This document shows positions 32,131 through 44,113 of a DNA stretch of 64,000 nucleotides, in pieces; the first letter of the stretch is position 1, and each line of letters begins with the position of its first letter. The translations under genes were made by a program, and so were the position numbers. The notes under the pieces were generated by a model. That model searched no databases, had not been told where the DNA came from, and saw nothing but the letters and a program-made list of their open reading frames with translations. The DNA comes from Shinisaurus crocodilurus. Lineage: Eukaryota > Chordata > Lepidosauria > Squamata > Shinisauridae. Location of the stretch: NCBI GenBank assembly GCA_021292165.1, contig CM037876.1, positions 287,034,521-287,098,520 on the forward strand, in the 5' to 3' direction.

Positions 32131-32637
32131 CAGGCTCTAACATATCAGGAATATAGAAGCATTTGTAAATCATTGGATGACAGCAGGGTGGTAGTGGAGA
32201 AGAGAGATGTTAGCAGTGTGCTTCACAACTGAAGTAATAAACATAGTCATCTAAAGGGGGGGGGCATAAGACCGTTAAGTCCAGGGTCTAATATTACCTA
32301 GCTGCACTGCTGGAAATGCCTGTATGTGGTCTGCAGCAGATTCACTCTTGACCGAGTGCCTAACTAGATGTGACAGGAACCGGCACATGTATTTTACGCA
32401 TTCACATGCACACATGTGCAGCTGTGCGAGTCTCCTCTTTACACAAAAAGGAGCACTGTAGGGAGCACCACCCCTCCCTTGCCTGACCTCACAGCCTTCC
32501 CAGTTTTCCTCCCTGCCCATCTGAGCCAGGCTTGGGGAAAACAGCTCAAAGTGGCAGAATGCAAGAAGCGGAGCGAAGGGCCGTAGAAGGGCACCCGCTT
32601 TGCCTGTGGAACGTCCCAGTTCACTCTCCGGCTTCTC

Positions 32638-32775
32638 CAGGTAGGGCTAGGAAAGACTCCTGCCTGCCTGAAACCCTGGAGAGCCGCTGCCAGTCAGTGT
32701 CGGCAATACTGGGCTAGATGGACCAATGGCCTGACTCAGTATAAGGGAGCCGCCTATACTCCAATGTTCTTAAGG
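32638..32775 (+). repeat. SINE body/tail (CR1-like tail), head missing
   Basis: CCAGGTAGGGCTAGGAAAGA, GAGCCGCTGCCAGTCAGTGT, GATGGACCAATGGCCTGACT, then CCAATGTTCTTA. Same SINE family as 13630-13795. Confidence 0.78.
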
Positions 32776-34224
32776 CAGTGGAGGGGCAGATTTCACTTCC
32801 CTTCCCACCTACGACTTTTTTTTGGTAAAAAGTAAAGCCCCGCCCCTGTTTTATATGTGACTGAAGCAGACATGTGGACAGCTGTCCCATCATATTTATT
32901 TTGGCCCTAAGTCCCTCAGGTCACTTAAGGGCACAAGCCTATCAATTGCACCCTCGGTGATCAGAAGACCCTGAACTCTGAGGCGTCCGATCATCCAATG
33001 CAGGGAGCTGCCCTGCAGAATTCGCTAGACGAGGGTGCTTTAGAGTGGGAGGGACAGGAAGCTAGAAGAGGCTCGGGATATCTCATATCCTGGCCTCTCC
33101 AGTCTCCTCCCCTCCCCGTCCACTGGAATGCTCCCTTTCCTTCTCCCCACCCAGAGGGCAGCCGGCACGGTTCTTTCCACGCTGGCTGCAAGTCGGTGGG
33201 GGGGGCAGATCTCTGACACCCCTTCTGAGGTTGGAGGGCTGCCTCCGACCTCGGAAGGGGGGCTCCAAACAATCCTGCGGTCCCTGGGACTATAGGATTG
33301 CTCCTGAGGAAAGCTGTTCAGAAGTCATGCAGAAGAAATCATGCTACCCCCTTCCCCATACAAAGCATGTTTTTACTGCAGGGATGCAGAGAACATGTGG
33401 CTGTCCAGATGACCATGCTGGCCAGGGCTGATGGGAGTCCAGCAACACAGCCCTGTTTTAGCGCATGCAATAGGGGAGGCACGTAGCTGCATGTGGGAAA
33501 CTGCATTTTGATGAACAAAGAAGTATGAAAAGCCTGGAGGGATTGTTATTGTGGTAAGCAGATAATTCCCAACAGTTGGTATTACATTTCAACAAGCCAG
33601 TCTATGCTTTCCACAAAATCAAAAGGGGGCCTCTTGTTTGAGCTGTCACATATCAACTCTCCCTCCCCTCTCCTCCTCCCCTGAGTTCTGTCACTCTTTA
33701 AAAATACTCCTCTTGGGTCAGGTTGCAACTGACATTTGCCAAGTATTTCATATGACACATAAAGCAAAACAAACAGCTTACAGGAGGTCACTGTGTGAGG
33801 AGGAGCATGGCCAAGCCGAACATTCCCGTCAGTAGGGCACAGCGTGGCTCACGGTGGGTGGTTGTGACAGCGTTGACACAATCATCTGGATAGCTTGGAA
33901 GAGAATGCCCATCTGTGAGTGTTCGAAGGCCACGTAACACAGCTCATGCACAGCCATTTTGTGATTGTGAGGCAAATGGATGAATTGTATGGGGCAGCAA
34001 CTGAGAAACAAAACTTGGGACTCGGTGGGGGGGCGGGGGGGGCATCCATGATCCTGAAAGGATCTGACAGTGTTGTTGAGGCTAATCTGAATGATGAAAT
34101 GTAGCTGGTCTTACCTTTTTAAAGCATGTTCTTACTTTCCCCCTACATTTTAGGCTTACACATGGGAGTTGTTTTTTTTGTTTTTTTTTAATGACTACGG
34201 ATTATGTTGCCTGTTCTTAGATAC
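32776..34224. other. Intergenic stretch
   Basis: 33150-33310 shares GGTCGGAG/CTCCGACCTCGGA-type blocks with 59985-60115, so it is part of an unnamed repeat. Nothing else recognised. Confidence 0.4.
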
Positions 34225-34398
34225 AGTATTTTTCCATGTATAAGACTATACTTTTTCCTAAAATCGTTAGACTGAAAATTGAGGGTCGTCTTATACACGG
34301 AAGTAAGCCGAGGAGAGAACCGCGCGGTTGTGAAACTGCCCAGTGGGGGGCGTCTTATACATGGGGGCGTCTTATTTATACATGGAAAAATACGGTAA
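34225..34398. mobile_element. MITE with CAGTATTTTTCCATGTATAAG ends (mariner/Tc1-like)
   Basis: The left end CAGTATTTTTCCATGTATAA and right end TTATACATGGAAAAATACGG are inverted repeats bordered by TA on both sides. TA is the target duplication of Tc1/mariner elements. About 170 bp, non-coding. Confidence 0.65.
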
Positions 34399-34487
34399 CT
34401 GCAAATATATGCACTCCCCATAAAAATCAGTTACACAAGCTTTTGACTTGATGCTTGTTAAAGACATTATATGTAAAACAGCTAACA

Positions 34488-34556
34488 TAGTTTTAAACTG
34501 CCCAGAGAGCTTCGGCTATTGGATGCTATAGAAATGTAATAAGTAAATAAATATAA
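34488..34556 (+). repeat. L2 3' tail
   Basis: AACTGCCCAGAGAGCTTCGG, CTATTGGATGCTATAGAAAT, then AATAAGTAAATAAAT. Lies head-to-tail next to the minus-strand L2 copy that follows. Confidence 0.75.
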
Positions 34557-34584
34557 AATACATTAACACAATTTTGTAAGGGGA

Positions 34585-35180
34585 CTGTTGTTGTTGTTGC
34601 TGTTATTATTATTAATTTTATTTCTATGCCGCCCAATAGCTGAAGCTCTCTGGGCGGTTTACAACAATCAATAAAAATGCAATAAAGTACAATATAAAAT
34701 ATACAAAATAAAAACATTATAAAAAATTTAAAAACCACATTTAAAAATGACTCAAATAGCTAAAACAAGTTAATACAACGCGACCTGTTAAAAAAGTTGA
34801 CATAACCACCCCACCATGTTCTATTTAGAGTAGTTAAAAACCTCAATGTAGAGGGCAGTCTTAACCTGGCACCAAAAAGATAGCAAAGTTGGTGCCAGGC
34901 AGGCCTCAGCGGGTAGTTTGTTCCACAGTTGGGGAGCTACCACAGAAAAGGCCCTCCCCCTTGTTGCTACCCTCCGAGCCGAGGGGGCAGTTGAAGGAAG
35001 GCCCCAGATGTTGAGAGTAGTGTCCGGGTAGATTGTGGTTGGGAGAGGCATTCAGTCAAGTATTGTGGTCCCAAGCCATGTAGGGCTTTATAGGTTAAGA
35101 CCAGCACCTTCAATCGGGCTTGGAAGCATACAGTCACTTTGTTGTTCACAATGAGATGAAGCTGAAACTTTTCATGCAAC
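34585..35180 (-). mobile_element. L2-clade LINE, 3' end
   Basis: Minus-strand readings [20 protein letters not shown] and RVATRGRAFSVVAPQLWNKL are the L2 C-terminus in two frames, so there is at least one frameshift. They are followed by a 3' UTR with CCGCCCAGAGAGCTTCAGC and an AAC-rich tail at 34590-34612. Confidence 0.88.
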
Positions 35181-35568
35181 TCCCATTGAGGTTGGCTGAG
35201 GTGGTGTACAAAATTTCACAGCAAGCAAACCAGCTCACCACCCATTTGACATGCATTGGCCACTGACACAGGCACAGGGAAAAAATGACCTGGGTTTGCC
35301 ACCGAGAGTACACACTGCAGCCAAGAGTACACACTAAAGAGAGCTGTGGGAGGTTCTCCGAGTGTACCTGCATGACACATGTGGCTGTCAAATTTTAACA
35401 GCACATTTTAAAGTGTACATGTGGCATGTTTCACATGCACATCTTGAAATGTAATGTGTCAAACAACTCTCAGACACACATCAGTGTAGCGACTTTAGGC
35501 AGGTTGACCTGATGTGCACTTTGGACACTTTCTACACTTCCCAACCCCAGATCTGCTATGGAACAGAG

Positions 35569-35703
35569 CAGCCTTCTTCAACCGCACCCTCCAAATGTTT
35601 TGGAATACAACTCCTATCATCCCTGACCATTGGTCATGCTGGCTGAGGCTGATGGGAGTTGTACTCTAAAACATCTAGAGGGCACCAGGTTGGGGAAAGG
35701 CTG
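35569..35703. mobile_element. Palindromic hAT MITE (CAGCCTTC...GGCTG)
   Basis: Inverted halves with TTTTGGAATACAACTCCTAT opposite GGGAGTTGTACTCTAAAACA. The flanks gaacagag and gagcagag match at 7 of 8. Confidence 0.82.
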
Positions 35704-36854
35704 GAGCAGAGGAAAGAGGGTTTGGCCAATTTTTGGAGTTCACTTCTTTGATTTACATCACAGCTACATACTAAGCACAAAGGCTTGCTGGTGCTGCTAT
35801 CTGCTCATCTAAATATTATGACAAGAGCCCCATAGAGTGCGCTGAAAAAACAGTGGTGCTGGCAGCAGCTCTGCCACTGACTCATTCCGTGAAAAAAAGA
35901 AGGGGGCCTAAAAAAAGCTGAAACAGAGACTCTTGTTTCCCCGACTGAACTCACGGGACACTGAGAACAAAGGAGCCATAGCCAGACTACGGACCTCTCC
36001 AGATTTCCAGGAGGGCTCAGTGAGGGCAGGGATTTCCTGCCTGCCAGGTCTGATTCCAAATAGGTATTTAACTAGCTTATTAGCAGAACACCTCTTTTCA
36101 TGGTCATCACACACCAGGGGAAGTCTCTGGGTGGCTGCAGTTGATAATAGCCCCCCTTCTGGTGCTCCAGTCCATTCATTCGATCAATGCATGGAGGGAA
36201 GCAGGGATGCAGCCACTGGCCCCGGCCCCAAGCCGCATGTGGCAGCTGGCCCGGGCCCTTGGCCTGTGCGCATCACCTGACGGAGATCAGGTGAGAACGG
36301 GCGCTGCACATGTTCAACCCTATGCATGTAGGGCCAGTATGCACAATCCCTGTGGCTCTGAGTGGCTGGCTGTAGAAGCCTGTTCTCAGATTCTGCCTAT
36401 ACGTGGAGGTCAGGAGCAGGGCCGGCAGTGCTATCCTGTGCCCCTCCACGGGTTGTCTGAACTTGTGAACCAATATATGAGAAGTGAGTGGGCGTACTTA
36501 TTCTATAGTCATTTATCACAGTGTGAATGTAACCTTGCAGGAAGCTGATTGTCTGTACTCTGGAGCATCTGACCACGTGGTGAGAATTTCCCCATTCTTC
36601 CTTGTGTTTCAGTGATAGGGGCATGATGAAATCCTCTTCACCATGTGGCCATTTGCTATAGAGAAGCAGCTTCCCCTGTAATTTCATGCACACTGCAGTA
36701 GGCAACCACAGATGAAATGGTCATAGACTGCAGGCACCATCAGCTTGCTTGATGCTTAGGAGTAAGGATGAAAGCTGGCTGACAAATGCCCCTTACATGA
36801 TGGTGTGTCCCTCGTTTTTCTTTTAAGTCAAGGGTAAAAAGTGGTTACTGTAAA
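35704..36854. other. Intergenic stretch
   Basis: No gene or clear repeat seen. Confidence 0.4.
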
Positions 36855-36946
36855 ACTCCCAGCATTCCCCACCATCGGCTAGGCTCGCTAAGTTGGGCTG
36901 ATGGAAGTTACAGTCCAACAATATCTGGAGGGCCACTCATTCCCCA
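36855..36946. repeat. Partial hAT MITE
   Basis: GGGCTGATGGAAGTTACAG, TCCAACAATATCTGGAGGGC, then CACTCATTCCCCAC match the right half of the 35569/63708-type palindromes. Confidence 0.55.
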
Positions 36947-39900
36947 CGCGCCTGTGGGCTGGGGGGGCTGGCCCCCCAAAATTTTCTCTGCCCCCTACTT
37001 TTTTTTTTTTTTAACAAATAATTTTTAAACATTTATAATTTTGTCTTTAAAAGTCCTGCAAACCAGATGAACTCCTCCCCTATTTTTTGGTGTGTCCTCC
37101 CAGGACTTTTAGGCTGACTATGGGCCTGGTTCCCCATCCCTGCTGTGAAGCAATGTTTTTACAACTGGGACAAATCCAGATTCCCCTTCCCTTCTACAAC
37201 ATGACCTTGACCAAAAGACATGCCCAAGCATCTGCAGGTACCAAAATCTGTGTCACTATACATCGGAGGTTTGACTCTTTCCCTTCATGCCCCACCCCCC
37301 ATGACTCAATCATCCTTTTACAAGATTCATGCAGGAATTCATGCATGATCAGATCATCTCGGGCTACTGCTCAGTCCGTTTGAATTTCTAACTCCTCTGT
37401 GAAAGTAAGCTATAGTTGGCTAATTCTATGTTTCATTTTATTTTTAAAAGCGACCGATCATTTCTGAAACTATTTTTCTGCTGGCTCTTAAATAAATATA
37501 CTGAATTGGAAACTGGAGTTGGTTCAGTTCTTTTGCACAGCCTGGATCAGCCTTACGCCCAGATCCCTTGGTACAAGCTAGCCTAGTTTTGTGGCCTATC
37601 CTTCTCCATAAGTACAAGCCATAAGACCGGACTACCCATGTGTTTAGCTTAAGGGTTATTAATCACATAGGTGGTGGCCGCTCTACCTCTGAAATATACA
37701 ACAAAGGGTTTCTTGCAGCCTGTCCTACCTTGCAGGGGTGGAGGTGCAGACTCCTGTTTGTCACAACAGGACAGGTAACAGATATAACAAGCCTCAATCA
37801 GGCTCAGACTGCACTAAGCGTTATGCCAGTTAGTGGTGCAGTTAGATAACTTAAAATTCTGAACTTAATGATCTTATGGGCAGGGCGGGAGGGTTCTTTG
37901 GATGAAAATGTCTAATACTTCAATCACTTCAAAATGTGGTGAGGCAGCCCTCCTGCTCATTCTGCTGAGTGGGGTTTTGGATGTCTAATAACCCCAAGTC
38001 CTGCCTTGAATGCACCACTGCTCCAAGATTCCACTCATGTGCTGAATCGCTTTTGCGAGAAGTCATCTGGGAGTTGACCTTAAAGCAAACAGACCATATG
38101 CAACAAGCCCCATGGTTTTACAGTTTTATATTTAATACTATTTTTCCCATGACCCTCTTTTCGCAAATCCATAGTCTGCATAGTCTGTTAAGCACATGCA
38201 TGTCCCACTAATATCAACGGAACGTGCACCTGCTTACCCAACTACAGAATTGCACCTTGATACACTCCCGAGCCAGCAATTATCTTTTTTTCTTTTCTTT
38301 TTTTGCGTGGGGGGCGCATGGGAGGTCCAACCCATATACAGAGCTACCACAGAGCTAGGTTCATTTCATCACAGGGATTAAATGTTCACACATGTGCATA
38401 GGAATGAGATATGCATGCATTTCTTTGTGAGTGCAGATTGGCCAAGGGAAAGAATGGAGGCCATTGCATAAACATGAGATCTGAGCCAGACAGATCTTTG
38501 CGCTGATGCAAATCATTGCAGAAAGTTATAACTGTAGCTTTAAATTCTGTCTTATTGCACTCCCTTCTTTATGTTCTTCCTGGGTCAGCTCACTAATTGG
38601 TTTTATACTGTGAGAGAGAATCTGATGTTTGTTATCCAGAGTTGCCCATTGCAAGGTCTGCAAGTTTCCAGGCACTTCATTCCCAAACACGCAGATGAAC
38701 ATGTAGACCTTCAGAGCTAATATTTCTAGATGGACCGCATATAATGTGGCTCAGGAGCGGACAGATATATTTTTACCGCAACGATTCTTGCAAGCTGGTA
38801 AAGCACATGGGGAACAAAGTTTCCAGATGATGAAACATTTCTGAGTAAATTAACCCCATTCGTTTGCAGCTGTCTAGATACATCAGACTGTTTATGAAGT
38901 GGGTTTGGCATATCTCAGACACCACCATCAATACTTGGATGAAATTGGTTTTCAGCAGCTTTTTTATTTGCATCCATCATCACGATGATAGTATCCTCGT
39001 ACAGTGACCCAAACAAAGAGAAAACCAACTCAGTGAAAAAACTGTAACTTAACATCGGTTTACCTTTTCCCTGTAAGATGCGTTTAATGACTGGACACTA
39101 CATACAATCAGATCCCCATGTTAATAGAAATCACCTCGTCATATAATGTTTCAGAAGTAAAGACATAAAACATTCCTATCACACACGTGCATATGTGGGA
39201 CCAGGGGAGTTATAAATTACACTCCCCCACTCAATTTAGGTTAAAAATAAATTCTGTGTTCAAAGTCCTTTGTTTTCCAAGTTATTGCATGTGTAGGTCC
39301 TTCCCCATTTCTAATTTAATGCATTTCAACATTTTGGATAGAGGAACAGTTATGCATAGTGTAAGCGAATTTCAGGTTCTGAACCCAAGCAATACATTTA
39401 AAGCATGCAGAATCGCATTACCTTATGGTTTCTGTAGCAAACTGAGTTTACCCAGAGTTATTTTCCTTGGTGAACTCTTAATTCAGAAAATTCCCTTTTG
39501 GATGCATCTCTCTCCGGTCTCTCTGTGTTGATAAACTGCAGAGCAGCTCTGAACATTCTCCCTCTTTGAAGTCTGGAGTTTATTTCTGGATCACCCCATG
39601 ATCGGAGATTACAAGCCAAAATATAAGTTGCTCTGAATCTCAGATTTCCTGTGTGAAGTTTGTGGCAAAGTGACTTGTATTCCTCTCCAGGTTTCTCTCT
39701 GCAGCATTATAAGCTTTAGAACTTCACTTTCCCCAACATCCCTTTGCTAAATGACACAAGGCTGACTTTTTTTTTTATTATATCATTATTTATTTATTGT
39801 CCTGGACAAGTAAACCATATATGGCCATGTTGCTGAAACTTAAAGGGAGGGGGAAATTGCCATATAATTTTGAAATGGATATGGTTGCTCTGAAATTTTC

Positions 39901-39954
39901 TAGGGATTCTTTTTAAAATATATGTCTTATTTTTATCCTGTACTTCCTCTAAGG
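36947..39954. other. 3 kb intergenic stretch, mostly unique
   Basis: A T-run lies at 37001-37013. Otherwise it is non-repetitive, A/T-leaning DNA. The short open frames here lack recognisable motifs, and I find no exon with good splice sites. Confidence 0.45.
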
Positions 39955-40103
39955 CAGGGGCAGGGAGACTGTGGCCCCACTACAATCTAGAATCTAGAAG
40001 TTGTTGGACACTCCAAATCCCATCAGCCCCAGCAAGCCCAGTGGTCAGGGATGTTTGGGAGTTGTAGTCTAACAATATTAGGGCCACAGGTCCTCCCACC
40101 TTG
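39955..40103. mobile_element. Palindromic hAT MITE
   Basis: Starts CAGGGGCAGGGAGACTGTGG and ends CCTCCCACCTTG. The flanks ctctaagg and ctccaagg match at 7 of 8. Confidence 0.78.
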
Positions 40104-40326
40104 CTCCAAGGAGCTCAGGGGGGCACATTCAGTTTTGTTACCATTTTATCATCAAAACAACCCTGCAAGATAGATCATCTGGGAGACAGTGACAGGCCCA
40201 AGGGTACCCAGTGAGCTCATGCCCAGGCAAGGACTTGAACCCGGGTATCTTTTGTTTTTATGAACTGCTGTGAACTGCCCAGAGAGCTTTGTTATTGGGC
40301 AGTATAGAAATAATAATAATAATAAT

Positions 40327-40364
<38 letters not shown>

Positions 40365-40375
40365 CGTCCCACATT
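40104..40375. repeat. SINE fragment plus L2 tail ending in (ATA)n(CAA)n
   Basis: 40155-40250 (AACAACCCTGCAAG...ACTTGAACCCGGG) resembles the middle of a MIR/Sauria-type SINE. 40255-40310 is an L2 tail (CTGCCCAGAGAGCTTTG) followed by ATA and then CAA repeats to 40365. Confidence 0.65.
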
Positions 40376-40686
40376 AAATAATAATATTTAAGTCCCACAT
40401 CATAGTAGAGCTGCAACAGGAAAGCCCAAAGAGAAAGCCCAAACCTATTAGGCTGAGAGAGAGATGCTGCATTAATTCATCGATTCTTTCCTCATTTCCA
40501 AAGGTGTAGGACATACCTGTCCCTGAACTGACTTTTTCAGGGAGGGAATCTGAAGTACTGAGTCAAATGCCACTATTACAAATGCTGCCTTTGGCTACTT
40601 TCCAGTCCTCTGGTACAGAGGTTGATCTTAGGGACAAGTTATATGCTTTTGTTAGAAGGTCTGCAATTTCACATTTGAGATCTTTA

Positions 40687-40817
40687 TGGTGCAATCTTAT
40701 GCACATTTAGACAGGTGAGGGGGGGAGTCCTACAACTCCAAACTATGTTGGCTGGGGAATGCTGAGAGCTGTAGGATTTTTATCTGTCTAAATGTGCTTA
40801 GGATTGCGACCTTAAGA
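40687..40817. mobile_element. Palindromic MITE
   Basis: GGTGCAATCTTATGCACATT...AAATGTGCTTAGGATTGCGACC, centred on ATGTTGGCTGGGGAATG. Same family as 27482-27612. Confidence 0.72.
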
Positions 40818-40837
40818 ACTTTTCTTAAACTCTTGGG

Positions 40838-41045
40838 TGGAAGCCTTCTGGATAAGGCTATCCATGGCTACTAGTCATGACGGATAATTACTACCTCGAA
40901 GATTAGAGGCAACATGCCTCCCAATTCCAGTTGCTGGGGAACAATAGTAGGAACAAGCTGCTGCCCTCATGTCCTGCTTGTGGGCTTCTCAGAGACATGT
41001 GCTTGGGTCCAGTCAGAAACAGCATGTTGGACTAGACAAGATAGA
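40838..41045 (+). mobile_element. CR1-like LINE 3' UTR fragment
   Basis: TATCCATGGCTACTAGTCAT, GTTGCTGGGGAACAATAG, TCATGTCCTGCTTGTGGG, then GTTGGACTAGACAAGATAG. Same 3' UTR as 13333-13560. Confidence 0.78.
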
Positions 41046-41326
41046 CCTAGGGTGGCCACGTGTCCTCTTTTACACAGGGGACTATCCTCTGTTTTGAAGG
41101 TGTTCTCTATGTGAAGGGCTGTCCAGTCCAAGTCCGGTTTAAAGATAAAGAACCATCAGAAGGAAGAACTGGGCCCTGAAGCTGCCCATTAACAGTTAGC
41201 ACCCTGAAAAAGCAAGGCACACAGGTCACCTGGTCATAGTCTTCTACACTATGGTGAGATGTACTGTATGTCTATTTAAATTATAATCATTATTTCTAAA
41301 TTTGCATCTATACATATACATTAGAG

Positions 41327-41447
41327 CAGTGTTCTCCAACCTTGGGTCCCCAGATGTTTTTGGCCTACAACTCCCAGTATGCCCCAGCCAGCATAGCTGG
41401 GAGTTGTAGGCCAAAAACATCTGGGGACCCAAGGTTGGAGAACACTG
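41327..41447. mobile_element. 121-bp nearly perfect palindromic hAT MITE
   Basis: Starts CAGTGTTCTCCAACCTTGGG and ends CCCAAGGTTGGAGAACACTG. The halves are almost exact reverse complements. The flanks are identical (cattagag at 41319-41326 and 41448-41455). Young relative to the copy at 1095. Confidence 0.93.
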
Positions 41448-41471
41448 CATTAGAGTATACAAACTTTATGC

Positions 41472-42331
41472 CAGGGGTCTTCAAACTACGGCCCGCGGGC
41501 CGGATCCAGCCCAGCGTGCCCTTCCATCCGGCCCGGCTCCGTAGGCCCGAACTGGGCCCGCCTGGGCTCTCAGCCGCCCGAACGGGCTTGCCATGTTCTT
41601 CGCTCTCCCCGGAGAGCCAGCTGCGCGGGCTGCGCCGCCCGCGCTGGTCCCGTCGCGTCACTTCCGGCGCGGCGGAAATGACGCGCGGGACCCTGCTTCG
41701 TTGCGCTGGACCCCCGCGCTCTGTTTTTGAACAGAGCGCAGGAGTCCAGCGTGACGGAGTGCAGCAGAATGATGCGGCTCCGGTGGTGGTGGCGGCAGCG
41801 GGACGGCGGCAGTGCCAGCGGTGGCGGGGCTTTGGCTATAGCAATGGCGGCCGTAAGGCTTCGGCGGCGCCGGCGGCGGGGCTTCAGCGGCAGCAACGGC
41901 GGCGGCGGGGCTTCGGCGGGGGCGGGGGCGGCGGTGACGGCGGCGGCGGGGCTTCAGCAGCGGTGACGGGGCAGTGGCAGAGTGGGTCTGGCGGTGGCAG
42001 CGGGGGTCCTGGGGGGGCTTTGGCGGCAGGGGGGCGACAGCGCGGCGGGGCTTCAGCGGCGGCGGCGCGTGCAGGTACGGCGGGGAGGTGGCGGGGGGTC
42101 TGGCGGTGGCAGCGGAGCTCCTGGGGGGCTTTGGCAGCAGGGGGGCAGCAGGGGGGCGGGGCTTTGGCAGCGGCGGGTGCAGGTACGACGAGGGGGTGGC
42201 AGGGTGGGTCTGGCGGTGACGGGGGGATCCTGGGGGGGCAGGGGGGCTTTGGCAGCAGGAGGGCTATAGTCCGCCCCCCCAACAGAGGTACAATGAACCG
42301 GCCCCCTGTTTAAAAAGTTTGAAGACCGCTG
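41472..42331. mobile_element. GC-rich non-autonomous hAT element
   Basis: Ends CAGGGGTCTTCAAACT and AGTTTGAAGACCGCTG are 16-bp inverted repeats with one mismatch. The start continues ACGGCCCGCGGGCCGGATCC, a hallmark of one hAT subfamily. The flanks ctttatgc and ctttaaac agree at 6 of 8. The interior is extremely G+C and CpG rich, with GGC/CGG runs and a tandem repeat of about 111 bp (GTCTGGCGG at 41986, 42098 and 42208). It has no transposase motif. The Gly-rich open frames are a composition effect. Confidence 0.85.
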
Positions 42332-42646
42332 CTTTAAACCTTTGCTCCCCACCTGGTATTTGAACTGGAATGAAAGCTTCCATTGGCACAAACGGGAGCT
42401 TTCCTTCCAGTGTAACTAGCAAGTGTGGGACAGGGGTGATCCGGATTGGGACGGCAAAAGGTTAAAGCCCCCATCTTCCCCCAGCAGGATCCTGATCCAG
42501 ATCAGGAAGCCCACACCTATTTACGCTTTAAAAACCATTCATGCAATAGCTAACTGTGCGATCAGGCTCATGTTTCATTTACGTTAGCCCTTAAATCCTA
42601 AAAACCCTCTTTAACTTCACCCAGTATGGTGAAGTAACATCACTGA

Positions 42647-42893
42647 GAGCCAGTGTGGCATAGTGGTTACAGTGTTGGAGTGGGTCTCGGGAGACCCGGG
42701 TTCTAGTCCGCACTCGGCCATGAAACTTACTGGGTGACTTTGGGCCAGTCACTGACTCTCAGCCTAACCTACTTCGCAGGGTCGTTGTGAGGATACGTTG
42801 GAGAGGAGGAGGAGGAGGAGGATCATGTAAGCCACCTTGGGTTCCTTGCAGGAAAAAAGGTGGGATAGAAATATAATAATTAGAAAATAAAAT
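42647..42893 (+). mobile_element. Full-length tRNA-derived (Sauria-type) SINE
   Basis: Head GAGCCAGTGTGGCATAGTGG (A-box like), GGGTTCTAGTCC (B-box like), body CTGGGTGACTTTGGGCCAG and TCTCAGCCTAACCTAC. It has a short GGA run, then TTGCAGGAAAAAAGGTGGGA and an AATA/AAAT tail. Very similar to 55012-55243. Confidence 0.88.
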
Positions 42894-43633
42894 AAAATTA
42901 TGCTATGTCTAGATTCTCATGAGAACTTTTTTCTGCACATTTGTAGAAGTGGAAGGGAGGCCAAAAGGTGTGGTAAGAAAGAGCAGGGTGGAGAAATTTT
43001 GATTACTTTGGAGGCACTTTCAGGGGGCAGGGGGGTCTTAACATTTTAATTTTTTCACAGTCAGAGGTAGTACTACAGTCAGAGGCATCTTCTTTTTTTA
43101 AAAATTCCCTCTTTCTTTCTTTTTAACAGTTTTTGTTGTTGTTTTCTAGCAGTGGCAACAACCCTCCTCCATCAGGGGTCATCTTATCATCCCACAATGC
43201 CTCTGAAGAAAGACACTACCTACAGGCACACAGGTAGCATCTTTCTCCTCAGATGTATTGTGGGGCAAGATTGCCCCAGCCACAGGAAAACAGCAGCAAA
43301 AACTGTTTTTAAAAAAAAGGAAGAAAGGGGGAAACGTTTTAAAAGGGAAAGCCTTTGACTGTGTTACTATCTCCGATGGCTGAAAATGTAAATCCCACCC
43401 AAGAAAGTCACCTGCAATGCTCCAGCCCACCCTTCAGTGCTCCGAAAGTGACTCGCCACCTTCACAGCCTGAAAGTAGAATTGAGAAGGTGGGGCAGCCC
43501 TTACTGGCCAGCCCTAAAATCCATAGTTGTTGTGTGTTTTTTTGAGGGAGAAATAAAAGCTAGCTTGATGCTAAAGCCAGAAAGTCTACATTTCGTCACA
43601 GTCTTACAATGGAGGTAAGAAAAGATTGTACTC
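42894..43633. other. Intergenic stretch
   Basis: No gene or repeat I can name. It includes poly-pyrimidine patches near 43090-43150. Confidence 0.4.
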
Positions 43634-43740
43634 TAAGAGTGCACTTCTATGCAAGTTTAGACAGAAAAAAGGCCTACAACTCCCATTCCGGGAGTTGTAG
43701 GCCTTTTTCCTTCTAAACTTGCATAGGATTGTGCCCTTAG
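43634..43740. mobile_element. Compact palindromic MITE
   Basis: CTATGCAAGTTTAGA...AAGGCCTACAACTCCC, a 5-bp loop, then GGGAGTTGTAGGCCTTTTT...TCTAAACTTGCATAG. One of the tightest hairpins in the window (stem about 45 bp). Confidence 0.85.
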
Positions 43741-43946
43741 ACTACAATCTGATACACCGGGTTGGGGGACAACTTTTTTTCTGGCAGGGACTGCATTCCC
43801 TTGGTGGCAGTGGATGGAGCTGAAGCCAGCAGTGGGCAGGGCCAGAGCCAAAAGTGGGTGGGTCACCCGGTTCCTTTTTCTCTCACCCCCTTTTCCTCTC
43901 TCTGTCCTCTCTGCAGACTGCAAGGGAAGGACAGATCACTCTCGCC

Positions 43947-44113
43947 CAGGACCGGTGCAAGGCAGTTTGGTGCCCTAGGCAAGATCAGATATTTAGCACC
44001 CCCCCCTTCCCACTTGAGAGCGCTGTATTTTCCCCCCAAGGTGTTTCTAGTGCCCCCTTTAGCCCTGCGCCCTAGGCAGCTGCCTAGTTGGCCTAATGGT
44101 AGCACCGGCCCTG
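43947..44113. mobile_element. hAT MITE with perfect 8-bp target duplication
   Basis: The ends CAGGACCGGTGC and GCACCGGCCCTG are inverted repeats. The interior has GGTGCCCTAGGCA opposite TGCGCCCTAGGCAG. The flanks are identical (ctctcgcc at 43939-43946 and 44114-44121). Confidence 0.9.

Noticed and set aside
41342..42313. 323-codon Gly/Ala/Arg-rich open reading and several overlapping ones
   Set aside because: They lie across a MITE and a GC-rich hAT element. Extreme G+C removes stop codons, and there is no motif or conserved block.
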